Assembly (NCBI GenBank): GCA_026706395.1
Contig: JAPOYU010000091.1
Span: forward strand, 1 to 63,631
Source of the DNA: Chloroflexota bacterium
GTDB lineage: Bacteria; Chloroflexota; Anaerolineae; Aggregatilineales; Phototrophicaceae
Length of the DNA stretch: 63,631 bases
Reading direction: 5' to 3'
The number at the start of each line of letters is the position of its first letter. Within the stretch, counting starts at the first letter, position 1. Made by a program: the position numbers and the translations under genes. Positions 44,335 to 54,309 of the stretch are shown one piece after another. Below the pieces are notes generated by a model. That model did no database searches. It was not told where the DNA came from and was given only the letters and a program-made list of their open reading frames with translations.

Positions 44335-45342
44335 ATGACACGGCGGCGGGTTTTTATTGTGGTGGCGAGTGCTGCCGTAAGCGTCATTCTGCTGCTGTTG
44401 GTTCTGCGCGATGTGCCGCTCGATGAGGTCTTTACTAGTCTACGCGTAGCCGACGCCGGCTTGGTGTTGCTGGCGCTGCTGATGGTGGCCTTCGGTCTTG
44501 CAGTGCGCGGAATTCGTTGGTCGATTCTACTGGGACGCCGAATCACCTATCTGCAGGCGACCCACTTGGTAAACATAATGTTCTTGGGCAATCAACTGCC
44601 GCTCCGCTTGGGAGAAGTGGCCCGCGGTCTGTTGGCGGCGCGCAATGGCATTCCCTTGGCGACATCCGCGAGCAGCATCGTGGCCGAGCGCCTTATTGAT
44701 ACACTTGCTGTCGTGCTGGTTATCGCTTTGACAGTGAGCCAATTGCCCGGCGCGCTGCCGGAGGTGACCGAACGCGCGGCGCTTTTCGGTCTGCTGGCGC
44801 TTGTCTGTTTTTTCGCTTTGCTTGGCTTGGCGCGATTTCCTGATGTCGCCCGGCGTCTGCTAGAGGGCTTGCTGAATATAGCCCCGCAATTACGCCGGCT
44901 GCCCCTTGAATCTATTCTCTCCGACGTAATCAGCGGCTTGAAGCCGCTTACGCAAGCCCGCACCGCGCTAATCATAGTTTTCTGGACCGTTGTCGGCTGG
45001 ATCTTCTCTCTGGTTCCCTACTATTGCTTGCATCTGGCATTGGGCATCGAAACCGACTACGTCAGAAGCGTCCCGCTCGGGGTAGCCCTGGCAGCGCTCG
45101 CGATTGCCGTCCCCGTAAGCATCGCTGGGCTGGGTCCCTTTCAGGGCGCCATCGTGGTTGCCGGTCAGATGGTGGGCATGGATCCGGTGGAATCTATATC
45201 GCTGGGCTTTCTATTCCATGGTGTGACGGTGTTGAGTTATGCGCTCTGGGGAACGGTTGGCCTGCTCGCATTGGGCATTTCGCCCAAATCCGCATTTGCC
45301 AGCTCAGACGAGGCCCCGGCGGATAAAATCAGCCCCGAGTGA
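44335..45342 (+). CDS. lysylphosphatidylglycerol-synthase-type transmembrane protein (flippase-like)
   Basis: 335 residues with about eight membrane helices in the LPG_synthase_TM (UPF0104) pattern. Markers are R-G-I-R-W-S-I-L-L-G near 58-67, G-N-Q-L-P-L-R-L-G-E-V-A-R near 84-96, and A-E-R-L-I-D near 115-120. The catalytic aminoacyl domain of MprF is absent, leaving only the membrane part. Stand-alone forms are proposed to move lipids or lipid-linked sugars across the membrane. Its last 14 bases overlap the convergent Rieske gene. Confidence 0.8.
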   Translation: MTRRRVFIVVASAAVSVILLLLVLRDVPLDEVFTSLRVADAGLVLLALLMVAFGLAVRGIRWSILLGRRITYLQATHLVNIMFLGNQLPLRLGEVARGLLAARNGIPLATSASSIVAERLIDTLAVVLVIALTVSQLPGALPEVTERAALFGLLALVCFFALLGLARFPDVARRLLEGLLNIAPQLRRLPLESILSDVISGLKPLTQARTALIIVFWTVVGWIFSLVPYYCLHLALGIETDYVRSVPLGVALAALAIAVPVSIAGLGPFQGAIVVAGQMVGMDPVESISLGFLFHGVTVLSYALWGTVGLLALGISPKSAFASSDEAPADKISPE

Positions 45343-46444
45343 GAAACTCGTGCACAAGCGATTGAAAGTGGTGGACGCCATTCTCCCGCAGAACGGAAAA
45401 ACGGCCTGTGTTGTAGGCACTTGAACGCAAGCCGCGCTGCACCCATTCGCAGAGCTCAATATCTTCCTGCTGTATCTCGTCGCTGAAGGCGATGATCTGC
45501 TGCATGCTTTCCCAGCCCTCACCGGTGCCGGGCGCCTCGAAATACCATTCAAATATTGTCAGCGTCTTGTCATGGCCCACTGGCAATATGATGTTGATCG
45601 AGGCGTTATCGAGGTATACGTTAAGCATGACATTGGGAAACATCCAATAGTAAAGGGCATCTTCTTCGCCCGCGCCGCTGCGGACGTAACGCCGGTCACG
45701 GGCTTCGCTCGGGTCAACATCGCGGATTGGCGCATGCTGCTTGGAATAGTAGCGATAGGTATCAACGCGGTACTGATCGTAGTCTAATTCACGGAATAAA
45801 CCGGGATGGGCAATCGGCAGATGATAGCCTTCCAGATAATTGTCGACGTAGACTTTCCAGTTGCATTCGATCAGATAATCTCGGCGTTCCACCAATCGCA
45901 TTCTACTCAAATCGAATCCAGCCGCGTTCATTTCGCGCTCAATGCTGCCGTAAGTATCGGCCATTGGCGCGGCGCCCGGGTCTAAGTTTACAAACACCCA
46001 GGGCCCCCAGGCTTCAACCTGTACCGCTTCCAGGCAGACTTCCTGCCGATTCCAATTCTCGACGCCTTCGAATTCAGGCGCTCGCAGCAACTTGCCGTCA
46101 AGATCATAGGTCCAGCCATGATACTTGCATTGCAGGCTTCTGCGATTTCCGCGTCCCTGCGCCACGATAGCGGCGCGATGCTTGCAGACATTGTAGTAGC
46201 CGCGCAGTTGGCCCGCGCCATTGCGGACGATCACAAGAGGCTGATCCAAAACCTCGCAGCAAAAATAATCGCCAATGCGCAAGACATCTTCAACACGCCC
46301 GACCGGCTGCCAGGTCTTGTAGAATATCTTCGCCGCTTCCAGGGCGAGGAAGTCGGGGTCAATGTACCAGCGGGCTGGCATGGTCTCAGCGCGGGAAAGA
46401 TCCTCGGAAGGGTTGTAATCGCTCAAATCCAGTGGCGGCATCAA
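45329..46444 (-). CDS. Rieske non-heme iron oxygenase, large subunit
   Basis: 371 residues. The Rieske [2Fe-2S] site is C87-x-H89 (C-K-H-R-A) and C106-x-x-H109 (C-K-Y-H-G-W). The mononuclear iron site starts with H208 and H213 (E-G-Y-H-L-P-I-A-H-P), and the third ligand Asp lies near 325-335. This matches the alpha subunit of ring-hydroxylating or choline/carnitine-type monooxygenases. No ferredoxin or reductase lies beside it, so electrons must come from elsewhere. The substrate cannot be told. Start ATG 46444, with a second Met at residue 2. Confidence 0.88.
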   Translation of the reverse strand: MMPPLDLSDYNPSEDLSRAETMPARWYIDPDFLALEAAKIFYKTWQPVGRVEDVLRIGDYFCCEVLDQPLVIVRNGAGQLRGYYNVCKHRAAIVAQGRGNRRSLQCKYHGWTYDLDGKLLRAPEFEGVENWNRQEVCLEAVQVEAWGPWVFVNLDPGAAPMADTYGSIEREMNAAGFDLSRMRLVERRDYLIECNWKVYVDNYLEGYHLPIAHPGLFRELDYDQYRVDTYRYYSKQHAPIRDVDPSEARDRRYVRSGAGEEDALYYWMFPNVMLNVYLDNASINIILPVGHDKTLTIFEWYFEAPGTGEGWESMQQIIAFSDEIQQEDIELCEWVQRGLRSSAYNTGRFSVLRENGVHHFQSLVHEFLTRG

Positions 46445-46535
46445 TTCCTGCCCCTTACTTATGTCGCATAGCGTCCCCGGATACCGATATTACACAAATT
46501 TTACGATTGTAAGTACGGTAGCCGGCGCTTTTCCG

Positions 46536-46541
46536 TATAAT
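46536..46541 (+). promoter_or_regulatory. putative -10 element before the M50-type protease pair
   Basis: A perfect TATAAT (46536-46541) in an AT-rich stretch, about 97 bases before the preferred start. No clear -35. Confidence 0.35.
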
Positions 46542-46637
46542 AAAAAGTGAGCGAAGAAGTGACGCATTTGCACTGCCTGGATTCGCCGTGTCATAATTTG
46601 CTTACAGTTGTTGAACAAGAGAGAGAGACAAGCTAAG

Positions 46638-47738
46638 TTGCGGACTCCGTCAAGAGCATTTTGGACATTGATTCTCCTCGCCAGCATCGTCTGGATGGTC
46701 GGGGGTATTTTCATTACGTCCGGCGCATTTGAAGACGGTCAAATAGGGGGCGACGTGGCTGACGGCATTCAGTCGCTGGCGTCCGGCCTTAGCGTCGGCA
46801 TACCGGCCGATTTCCCCCTCCCGCTATTATTTCTCGTCACGGGCCTGCCGCTCGCCTTGGTTTCCCTGCTATTTCTCAGGCGTCGAAAGGGATCGCCAGC
46901 CAAGAGCGAATCGGAGAGCGCTGCACCCAATCTACGCCGGCAAACCATTGTCGTTACGGTGCTTGCATTGATCGTCGCTTTGCTGATCTGGAACATTCAG
47001 GATGTCGAACGAGTGCTAAGGCAGTCGGGTGTGGAGGGCGTTGAAGCTGTTGATGACCTGACGATGTCCGTAATCGGTTACCCGGTGCGTTTATTCGTCA
47101 CCTTTGTGCACGAAGCGGGGCATTCGCTCGCTGCGCTCCTGACCGGTGGACGTGTCAGCGGGTTCGAAGTGGACCTTAACGGCTCAGGTCGAGCCAACGT
47201 CAGTGGTGGCAGCATTGCTTTGATAGCGCCAGCCGGTTACTTGGGCGCGGCCCTATTTGGTTCACTGCTTTTCTTCTTGACTAACCGTATCCCAAAATGG
47301 ACCCGTGGCCTCTCTTTCCTCGTGGGCCTGGCAATAATTGCGCTTACGCTCGCCTACGCCATGCCAAGTGGCGAACGTGACGCAACCGCGCTCATCATCG
47401 GCATTGGCTTTGGTGTGGGTTTGATTGCGCTGGGCTGGTTCGCGCCGCGCATCGTCAACGTTTTTGTCCTGAATACTTTGGCCATTTTGACCGGATTAAA
47501 CGCCGTGTTTGATGTCTGGCATCTCGTGCTGAATCCGGGCGCAGGGACAGAATCGGCGGTAAACGACGCGGTAAGATTCTCAAGTGACGTCACACCATTG
47601 CTGCCGCCCGCCGTGGTCGCCTTCATGTGGGCGGTCATCGCCGTGGCCATGCTCGCCTTCGCCATGTACTTTGGTTTGATCAAGCAAGTGAGAGGAGAGT
47701 TGGCTGAGGTCGTAAACGGCAAGACTGAATCCGATTGA
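46638..47738 (+). CDS. M50B-type membrane metalloprotease
   Basis: About 366 residues from TTG 46638 (the frame extends to TTG 46608; a GAGAGAGA stretch lies between). It has several membrane helices. The zinc motif H-E-A-G-H lies at residues 158-162 in T-F-V-H-E-A-G-H-S-L-A-A-L-L-T-G-G, matching the M50B / SpoIVFB-like site-2 protease group with the active motif in a membrane helix. Later L-V-L-N-P may supply the distal metal ligand region. Such proteases cut membrane proteins within the bilayer. The next gene is a degenerate paralogue. Confidence 0.82.
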   Translation: MRTPSRAFWTLILLASIVWMVGGIFITSGAFEDGQIGGDVADGIQSLASGLSVGIPADFPLPLLFLVTGLPLALVSLLFLRRRKGSPAKSESESAAPNLRRQTIVVTVLALIVALLIWNIQDVERVLRQSGVEGVEAVDDLTMSVIGYPVRLFVTFVHEAGHSLAALLTGGRVSGFEVDLNGSGRANVSGGSIALIAPAGYLGAALFGSLLFFLTNRIPKWTRGLSFLVGLAIIALTLAYAMPSGERDATALIIGIGFGVGLIALGWFAPRIVNVFVLNTLAILTGLNAVFDVWHLVLNPGAGTESAVNDAVRFSSDVTPLLPPAVVAFMWAVIAVAMLAFAMYFGLIKQVRGELAEVVNGKTESD

Positions 47739-47811
47739 GTGGATCGCTGGGTGGCTCGCCATAATCTGTGACATTCAAAGTTAATGTAGGACGAGTTTCA
47801 GGAGAGACAGC

Positions 47812-48612
47812 ATGATTAGGGAATTCGTAGAGCGAAAAGTACGCAGGCAGATTGTGCGCAGAAGTCTGCTCATTTCGTCGATGGCCTTCATCGCCATTCT
47901 GGCGCTTTGGAACTCGCCCAGCATGGCCGGAGTAGCGCACCCGCTACGGATGTTCATAGATAATATCCACGGGGCGCTTATAAACCTCGCCATGGTGCTT
48001 TCAGGTGGATCTGTTGAAGGCTTCACCCTCTCGTCTCTAGGCAACTACACGATCACGTTCGCCGGTGGCCACGAGGCGGTGTATTTGCCGGCCGGTTATC
48101 TGGGATCTGCCTTGCTCGGCTCTGTAATGTTCTTCCTGGTCAATCGGGCGCCGCATTTGCTGCGCGGGCTGGCGATGCTTACCGGCGCGTTTACGGTGGG
48201 ATTCCTGGTGCTGTTCATCCGCCCTGACGCAGCCGGTGATCTCATCTCGATGATCATTTGCATCGGCTTCGGCATCGCGCTTATGGTATTGGGTTGGAAA
48301 GGTCGCGGCGATATCAATCAGTTGAGGTCATGGCGCTCAATTACGCAAATCATTATGACCATTGTTGCGCTGATGACGGCCTTGCACATTGTCCTCGACC
48401 TGCCCTACGTCCTGGTTGCCCCGGCTCGTATTGAAGACGGCACGATCGTTAACACGGTCGCCGAGTTCGCCACGGAAGTGATGCCGGGTATATCGGTCCC
48501 GGTCATCGCCTATAGTTGGTCGGCCATTTCAATTCTGCTTGTCGGCATCGCCTTCTACTTCAGTATTCCGAGGCGGCTGAAGGACATTCCCAAGAACGAC
48601 GATATCCTCTAA
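47812..48612 (+). CDS. catalytically dead paralogue of the M50B-type protease
   Basis: 266 residues, same membrane layout as the preceding gene. Position by position the segment I-H-G-A-L-I-N-L-A-M-V-L-S-G-G aligns with V-H-E-A-G-H-S-L-A-A-L-L-T-G-G. The zinc motif H-E-A-G-H has become H-G-A-L-I (residues 53-57): Glu and the second His are lost. The A-G-Y-L-G-S-A-L-L-G-S motif is kept. It cannot hydrolyse peptides by this mechanism and may bind or regulate the active copy. The 73-base gap suggests co-expression. Confidence 0.75.
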   Translation: MIREFVERKVRRQIVRRSLLISSMAFIAILALWNSPSMAGVAHPLRMFIDNIHGALINLAMVLSGGSVEGFTLSSLGNYTITFAGGHEAVYLPAGYLGSALLGSVMFFLVNRAPHLLRGLAMLTGAFTVGFLVLFIRPDAAGDLISMIICIGFGIALMVLGWKGRGDINQLRSWRSITQIIMTIVALMTALHIVLDLPYVLVAPARIEDGTIVNTVAEFATEVMPGISVPVIAYSWSAISILLVGIAFYFSIPRRLKDIPKNDDIL

Positions 48613-48640
48613 GACAGCACAGCAAAGTCATCGCTGCAAA

Positions 48641-48666
48641 GGTGCGCCAAACGGCGCGCCTTTTTT
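48641..48666 (+). terminator. intrinsic terminator after the protease pair
   Basis: Stem GGTGCGCC (48641-48648) / GGCGCGCC (48653-48660) with one G-T pair and a four-base loop, followed by six T residues (48661-48666). Confidence 0.85.
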
Positions 48667-48748
48667 GTTCTACCACTGGCAAGGTTTCCGCAAAAACACC
48701 AGCTGCTTCCGCTGGATTTCAGATAGTGAAACCGATTCTTAAACTCTG

Positions 48749-48777
48749 TTGCACTACAGATTAACTTGTGTTAAAAT
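48749..48777 (+). promoter_or_regulatory. promoter of the metal ATPase gene
   Basis: TTGCAC (48749-48754), a 17-base spacer and TAAAAT (48772-48777). The spacing is ideal. The surrounding TTAACTTGTGTTAA (48761-48774) is an imperfect palindrome that overlaps the -10 and could be a repressor site. Confidence 0.6.
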
Positions 48778-48822
48778 CCACATATTGAGAGCAACAATTA
48801 TGTTTTAACCCGTCATAAGCTA

Positions 48823-50787
48823 ATGAACGCAGTCTCGACGCAATCGCTGAATCAATTGGAACACGCTGGCATCCGCGCGCGTCTGCTTACCCAAGAGTGG
48901 TTGGCGCCTCGCCTGGTGGCTCTGACGTTGCTGGCCATCGTGCTGAGCTTAGTCGGAGAGCGGGCTGGAATACAGCCCATTTTCCTGCTGGGGCTGAATA
49001 TTGTTTCCTATATTGCGGGCGGCGTTTTGGGAGCCAAGTCGGCGATCGAGAGTCTGCTCGAACGCGAAATAGATGTCGATTTACTGATGGTGCTGGCGGC
49101 ACTGGGCGCGGCAGCGGTCGGGCAGTGGCATGAAGGCGCCGTCCTGCTCTTTCTCTTTTCGCTTAGCAACGTTCTGCAAGACTATGCGATAGGTCGCAGC
49201 CGCAAGGCGATAAAGAGCTTGTTCAAGCTTTATCCTGAAGTGGCGAAGATCAGGCGCGGCCGTCAACTGGAAACCGTGCCTATCGGCGAGATCAAAGCCG
49301 GCGACACAGTCCTGATCGAACCGGGTGAGCGCATCCCCGTCGATGGCGAGGTCATAAAGGGGGGTTCGGCCGTAGACGAAAGCCCAATAACGGGCGAATC
49401 AATGCCAAAGGACAAGTCCGCAGGCGACAGAGTCTTCGCCGGTACCCTGAACAAGCAGGGCATTCTGGATCTGCGCGCTCTCGGATCGGCCGAGCAGACC
49501 ACACTGTCGCGCATCATTCAACTGGTCGAGGAAGCGCAGGAAAGCAAAGCGCCCACCGAACGTTACCTCGATCGCTTCGAGCAAAGATATGCCAAGGTGA
49601 TCCTTCTTTCTGTCTTGCTCTTCATCTTCATTCCGCCGGCGCTGGGGCTAAGTGACTTTCAGAGCAATTTCTATCGCGCAATGGTTTTGATGACCGTGGC
49701 ATCGCCTTGCGCATTGGTTATCAGCGTTCCTTCAGCCTTCATCTCAGCGATTGCTTCGGCGGCCCGCGGCGGTGTGCTGTTCAAAGGCGGAGCGAGCCTG
49801 GAGCAACTGGCGTCGGCCAAAGTAATCGCCTTTGACAAGACTGGAACCCTGACGATGGGCGAGCCAAAAGTAACTGACCTCGTCTGCGCGCCCGGCATAA
49901 CAGATGCGACGTTGATGGCGGTGGCGGCCTCGGCCGAGGCGCGTTCGGAACATCCGCTGGGCAAGGCGATCGTGGCGCACGGCATAGAAGCCAATGGTGC
50001 AATTGCACAGCCTGAAGCATTCACGACAGTTCCGGGGCAAGGCATCAGCGCGCGACTTGAGGGATCTGATGTCCATGTGGGCCGGGTGACGCGCTTAGTA
50101 CAAGCACCCGAAATGCCGGACGAACTGCGAGCTGCGCAAATGAAGCTTGAACAGGAGGGCAAGACTGTTGTAGCTGTGCTGAGAGACGAGTCTTGGCTCG
50201 GACTAATTGCCTTGGCGGATCGAAGCCGAGCGGAAGCCGGTCGGCTTATTGGCGCATTAAGGGAACTCGGCATCGCGCCGGTAATGCTCACCGGCGATAA
50301 CGAACGAGTAGCGAAGTCGATCGCCGCCGAGCTCGGTATAGAACGCGTTCATGCCGAACTATTGCCGGAGGACAAAGCCAGCGTTATAAGCGAGCTTCGC
50401 CAAGAATTCGGCACGGTCGTGATGGTCGGCGATGGCATAAATGACGCGCCGGCATTGGCTCTGGCTGATGTCGGAATCGCTATGGGTGGGACAGGCACAG
50501 ACGTTGCCCTGGAAACTTCGAATGTTGTGCTGATGGGCGATCGGCTAAGACAAATTCTCGATGCCATACAGCTCAGCGCGCGCGCGCGGCGGGTCGTCCA
50601 GCAGAATATCCTGTTTTCTCTGGGGGTGATCGCCTTGCTGATTCTGGCCGCGTTTATTGCTGAATTGCCTCTGCCCCTAGGTGTTCTTGGTCATGAGGGC
50701 AGCACCGTGATTGTCGTGCTCAACGGTCTGCTGAGTTTGCTCTTGCTGCCCGAGATTCGCCGAAAGCGCTTGGCGCGCGGAATCTAG
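48823..50787 (+). CDS. P1B-4-type heavy-metal ATPase
   Basis: 654-residue metal-exporting P-type ATPase with no N-terminal metal-binding (HMA) domain. The membrane motif is S294-P295-C296, not C-P-C, and the last membrane pair has H624-E-G-S-T628. Together these mark subgroup P1B-4, whose members export Co2+, Fe2+ or related ions. The phosphorylation motif D338-K-T-G-T, actuator T-G-E-S and hinge G-D-G-I-N-D-A-P are all intact. A palindrome overlapping its promoter may be an operator for a metal-sensing repressor, but no regulator gene is adjacent. Its stop shares a CTAG with the convergent ligase gene. Confidence 0.9.
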   Translation: MNAVSTQSLNQLEHAGIRARLLTQEWLAPRLVALTLLAIVLSLVGERAGIQPIFLLGLNIVSYIAGGVLGAKSAIESLLEREIDVDLLMVLAALGAAAVGQWHEGAVLLFLFSLSNVLQDYAIGRSRKAIKSLFKLYPEVAKIRRGRQLETVPIGEIKAGDTVLIEPGERIPVDGEVIKGGSAVDESPITGESMPKDKSAGDRVFAGTLNKQGILDLRALGSAEQTTLSRIIQLVEEAQESKAPTERYLDRFEQRYAKVILLSVLLFIFIPPALGLSDFQSNFYRAMVLMTVASPCALVISVPSAFISAIASAARGGVLFKGGASLEQLASAKVIAFDKTGTLTMGEPKVTDLVCAPGITDATLMAVAASAEARSEHPLGKAIVAHGIEANGAIAQPEAFTTVPGQGISARLEGSDVHVGRVTRLVQAPEMPDELRAAQMKLEQEGKTVVAVLRDESWLGLIALADRSRAEAGRLIGALRELGIAPVMLTGDNERVAKSIAAELGIERVHAELLPEDKASVISELRQEFGTVVMVGDGINDAPALALADVGIAMGGTGTDVALETSNVVLMGDRLRQILDAIQLSARARRVVQQNILFSLGVIALLILAAFIAELPLPLGVLGHEGSTVIVVLNGLLSLLLLPEIRRKRLARGI

Positions 50788-52589
50788 CGGCGGAACTGGG
50801 TATTCTCCCATTCGGCGAACAAGCCATGAAGTTTAAGGCGCTGATACTTCCCGGTTGAAGTCACCGGGATATCGTCGCCAAATACCACCACCTTGGGCGA
50901 CTTTTCGAAAGTCATTTGCTCGCGGCATCTGGCGATTATCGCCTCAGCGTCAAGTTTTGCGCCGTCCTCCAACACAACGTAAGCGCCGACCTCCTCGCCA
51001 AAATAGACATTCTCGAAACCGACAGCCAAGCCGACCTGGACGCCATTGATGCCGAGCAATACCTCTTCTATGTCGAAGGGACTGAATTTGACTCCGCCGC
51101 GATTGATCAATTCCTTGATTCGACCGGTGATAAAGAAGAAGGGCCGGCCGTTCTCATCGCGCAGGAAGAAGCCCTCATCGCCGCTGCGGAACCATTGGAA
51201 CTTGAACGTCTCCGCATTGGCGTCCGGCCGCTTGAAATAACCCTGCATAACGTTGTGCCCACGGATGCAAATCTCGCCTCTTTCGCCCTCGCCCAATCTC
51301 GAACCGCTGCCATCGGCGGCGAATATCGCCATTTCATTCGGCTCGATCGGGCAACCGATACTTGGGTAGGAATGGTCCAGCAGCCAATGTTGATTGGCTT
51401 CCCATGACAGGCTTATCGGCAAAAAGCAGGAATAACAGGTGGTCTCGCTTAAGCCGTAGCCGTGAAGTATTGTGATCCCAAACATCTCGCTGAAGGCTCT
51501 GGCCAAGGCCACTGAGAGCGTGCCGGCGCCGCAGATTAGATGCCGAAAATGCGTCAGATTCCGGCGACTGATGTCCCCGCCGAATATTGTGTTGCCGGCT
51601 GCCCGCTGACGCTCGCCGTATTCGATGAGAAACTGCAACAGGGTTGGCACCACGCTCACGACATTGACCCGATCACGGACAATGCGCTCCCAAAAATGCG
51701 ACACGCTGAAACGGCGGTTGAGCACCGTCGAGCCGCCAACGTATAGAGGCGTGATTATCGTCACCAAGATGCCGTTGACATGATGAATCGGCAAGACGCA
51801 CATCATCCTTTGATTGCCCGTAATGGCCTGCCATTGGCTGAGCCCCTGGGCATCGACGAGCAGATTATATTGCGTGAGGATCACGCCCTTGGGCGTGCCG
51901 GTTGTGCCGCTGGTATAGACCAGCAGCGCCTCGTCAGCCAGGCTGGCCGTGGCATCGTTAGCTTCACTCAAAGGGATATCGGCGGATTTGGCGCCGGATT
52001 CGTCAGCGAGAAAGGTCGTCGGACGGCTCGCTATCGCTGTGTGGAAGTCTAGATGTTTGCCCTGCCCCTCTCCGCCGACGGCGACGATCTGCCTTATATT
52101 GGGCGCGCCTTCATCACCATCGACCCCGCCGATTATATTTTCGCTCCGTTCGAGATACTCCGCGCGGACGAAGCAGACCTTGGCTTCGCTGTTGCGCAGG
52201 ATGAATGCGATGCGGCGGTCATCTTCAGCGACATTCTGCGGCGCGACAGCAGCGCCGATAATCCAGCAGGCAAAATAAATCAGGACGGTGTCGATATGGT
52301 TGTAAGCGATAGTTGCAACGCGATCGCCACGGCGGATGCCGAGATCTTCGTACATGAAGTTCGCCGCCTGATGCACGCGCGCATTGAACTCAGCGTAGCT
52401 GAGCTCCTGGCGTGAGTCCTCTTCGTCATAGAAGATCAAGAATGGCTTCTGTCCCGAGGTTTTGCTGTGAAGAGAGAGCAAATCACGTATGTTGCGAAAC
52501 GGAACCTTTCGCATTTCCTGCGGAATTCCGTCTTTCATATGCGCTTGAATCATGTTGGCGGCGGTGATCGCCTCCACATCCCTGGACAT
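50784..52589 (-). CDS. AMP-dependent acyl-CoA synthetase/ligase
   Basis: 601 residues from ATG 52589, which has GGAG nine bases upstream (the frame is open to 52625). ANL-superfamily enzyme that activates a carboxylic acid as acyl-AMP. Motifs are the P-loop Y-T-S-G-T-T-G-T-P-K-G-V near 224-235, G-Y-G-L-S-E-T-T near 377-384, S-G-D-E-G-F-F with the ATP-binding Asp near 475-481, R-I-K-E-L-I-N-R-G-G, and the terminal catalytic lysine in S-T-G-K-Y-Q-R near 582-588. It resembles the long-chain/CaiC-like group. The acid substrate is unknown. Confidence 0.88.
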   Translation of the reverse strand: MSRDVEAITAANMIQAHMKDGIPQEMRKVPFRNIRDLLSLHSKTSGQKPFLIFYDEEDSRQELSYAEFNARVHQAANFMYEDLGIRRGDRVATIAYNHIDTVLIYFACWIIGAAVAPQNVAEDDRRIAFILRNSEAKVCFVRAEYLERSENIIGGVDGDEGAPNIRQIVAVGGEGQGKHLDFHTAIASRPTTFLADESGAKSADIPLSEANDATASLADEALLVYTSGTTGTPKGVILTQYNLLVDAQGLSQWQAITGNQRMMCVLPIHHVNGILVTIITPLYVGGSTVLNRRFSVSHFWERIVRDRVNVVSVVPTLLQFLIEYGERQRAAGNTIFGGDISRRNLTHFRHLICGAGTLSVALARAFSEMFGITILHGYGLSETTCYSCFLPISLSWEANQHWLLDHSYPSIGCPIEPNEMAIFAADGSGSRLGEGERGEICIRGHNVMQGYFKRPDANAETFKFQWFRSGDEGFFLRDENGRPFFFITGRIKELINRGGVKFSPFDIEEVLLGINGVQVGLAVGFENVYFGEEVGAYVVLEDGAKLDAEAIIARCREQMTFEKSPKVVVFGDDIPVTSTGKYQRLKLHGLFAEWENTQFRR

Positions 52590-52628
52590 TGAGTTGTTCT
52601 CCGGTAGCGTATTTCGAGTTGCCAAATC

Positions 52629-52637
52629 AGTATAGCA
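52629..52637 (-). promoter_or_regulatory. extended -10 promoter of the acyl-CoA ligase gene
   Basis: Minus-strand TGC (52637-52635) joined to TATACT (52634-52629), about 40 bases before the preferred start codon. Confidence 0.45.
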
Positions 52638-52842
52638 AGCACTTTATAAAATATACTAGAAATAGGTCGTCGGTACTTATCGCCGTCTACCGAAAACACT
52701 ATCCGATGGACATTGGGGCAAAGCCTGATAATGCGGCTGAAGCTCTGGTAGACTGGCGCAGCGCAAAGGAGAATCCACCGCCGCAGTGTATCGAGTAAGA
52801 GTCAATTTTCCCTGCGCGATCCCTAATTGAGAGCGAGCCGAT

Positions 52843-54177
52843 ATGAGACAACTTTGTGTGGTAGGGTCCGGCTATGTAGGTTTGGTCACCGGCACCTGTT
52901 TCGCCGACATGGGCAATAACGTCACGCTGATAGACATCGATGAACGCAAGATCGAAATGCTGCAAGCTGGCGATATGCCGATCTATGAGCCCGGCTTGGC
53001 GGAAATGGTGCAGCGCAATACCGAGGCCGGACGGATGCACTTCACGATGTCATACGCCGAAGGTCTTGAAAGCGCTGAGTTTGTTTTCGTCTGTGTTGGT
53101 ACCCCATCCGGCGTCGATGGCGAGGCCGATTTGCAATACGTCCGGGCCGCCGCACAGACCATCGCCAAGACCATGCGAAAGCCGCTAATCGTCATCAACA
53201 AATCAACCGTACCGGTGGGAACAGGCGATTGGACAACCGAAATCATCAGCAGCAATCAACCCCAGCCGGTGGACTTCGCGGTGGTATCCTGTCCGGAGTT
53301 CCTGCGCGAGGGATCGGCAATTGCCGATTTCATGCAGCCCGATCGCACCGTCCTGGGCTCGTCTGACCCGGCGGCTGCCGAGAAGGTAGCGGAACTCTAT
53401 GCCCCCCTCGACGCCCCCATCGTAATCACCGACATTCGCACTGCCGAAATGATAAAGTATGCCTCAAACGCATTTCTGGCAACTCGCATCAGTTTCATCA
53501 ACGAGATAAGCATCATCTGTGAGCGGCTGGGCGCCGATGTCACCGAAGTCGCGCGTGGCATGGGCTTCGACAAGCGCATCGGTCCGCACTTCTTGCAGGC
53601 GGGCGTCGGTTTCGGTGGGTCCTGCTTCCCCAAAGATGTCAAAGCGCTGGCGAACATGGCTCAGACTCATGGCATGCATCCTCAACTTCTCAACGCCGTC
53701 ATGGAAATCAACGCCTTTCAACGGCGCCAGATCACCCTGAAGGCCCGGGAGCTTTTGGATGGCAGCGTGAGCGGCAAGACGCTTGCGCTGCTGGGTCTGG
53801 CATTCAAGCAAAACACGGACGATACCCGAGAGTCGCCATCGCTCACGGTTGCTCGTTCACTGCTGAATCAGGGGGCGGTCGTCAAAGCTTACGATCCGGT
53901 AGCGATGGCAAATGCCAGTCGAGATCTGCCGGGCATCACTATGTGCGACAATCCCTACAGCGCGGCGGCGGAAAGCGACGCCTTGCTCGTGCTCACACCC
54001 TGGAACGAGTTCAAGCAACTGGACATGAGACGTGTGCTGAAGTCGATGAAGCGCCCAATCATTATTGACGGCCGCAACATGTACAGCCCTGATGAACTCA
54101 AGGCGATGGGCTTTGTCTACCGAGGCGTTGGCCGCGGATACAACGGCGAAGGCGCATTGGCGCGCGAAGCGGACTGA
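52843..54177 (+). CDS. ugd: UDP-glucose 6-dehydrogenase
   Basis: 444-residue NAD-dependent enzyme that oxidises UDP-glucose twice to UDP-glucuronate for surface polysaccharide. The NAD site is [10 protein letters not shown] near 7-16. The catalytic cysteine is C261 in [10 protein letters not shown], and the conserved N-K-S-T-V-P-V-G-T near 120-128 and [12 protein letters not shown] near 323-334 are present. ATG 52843 follows a GAGAGCGAG stretch. GDP-mannose dehydrogenases share this fold, but the motifs fit the UDP-glucose enzyme best. Confidence 0.92.
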   Translation: MRQLCVVGSGYVGLVTGTCFADMGNNVTLIDIDERKIEMLQAGDMPIYEPGLAEMVQRNTEAGRMHFTMSYAEGLESAEFVFVCVGTPSGVDGEADLQYVRAAAQTIAKTMRKPLIVINKSTVPVGTGDWTTEIISSNQPQPVDFAVVSCPEFLREGSAIADFMQPDRTVLGSSDPAAAEKVAELYAPLDAPIVITDIRTAEMIKYASNAFLATRISFINEISIICERLGADVTEVARGMGFDKRIGPHFLQAGVGFGGSCFPKDVKALANMAQTHGMHPQLLNAVMEINAFQRRQITLKARELLDGSVSGKTLALLGLAFKQNTDDTRESPSLTVARSLLNQGAVVKAYDPVAMANASRDLPGITMCDNPYSAAAESDALLVLTPWNEFKQLDMRRVLKSMKRPIIIDGRNMYSPDELKAMGFVYRGVGRGYNGEGALAREAD

Positions 54178-54309
54178 ACTCCGCGGTCGCATTGGCAGGC
54201 GATTGCCGGGCGCGTTTCCAATGGCAAGTCTTTTAGCCAGCCATAGGGCGGCGCAGTTGGCTTGACCGACTGTTTTTGAACGCCAGCCAATTAGGCGATT
54301 TCCTCCGGG

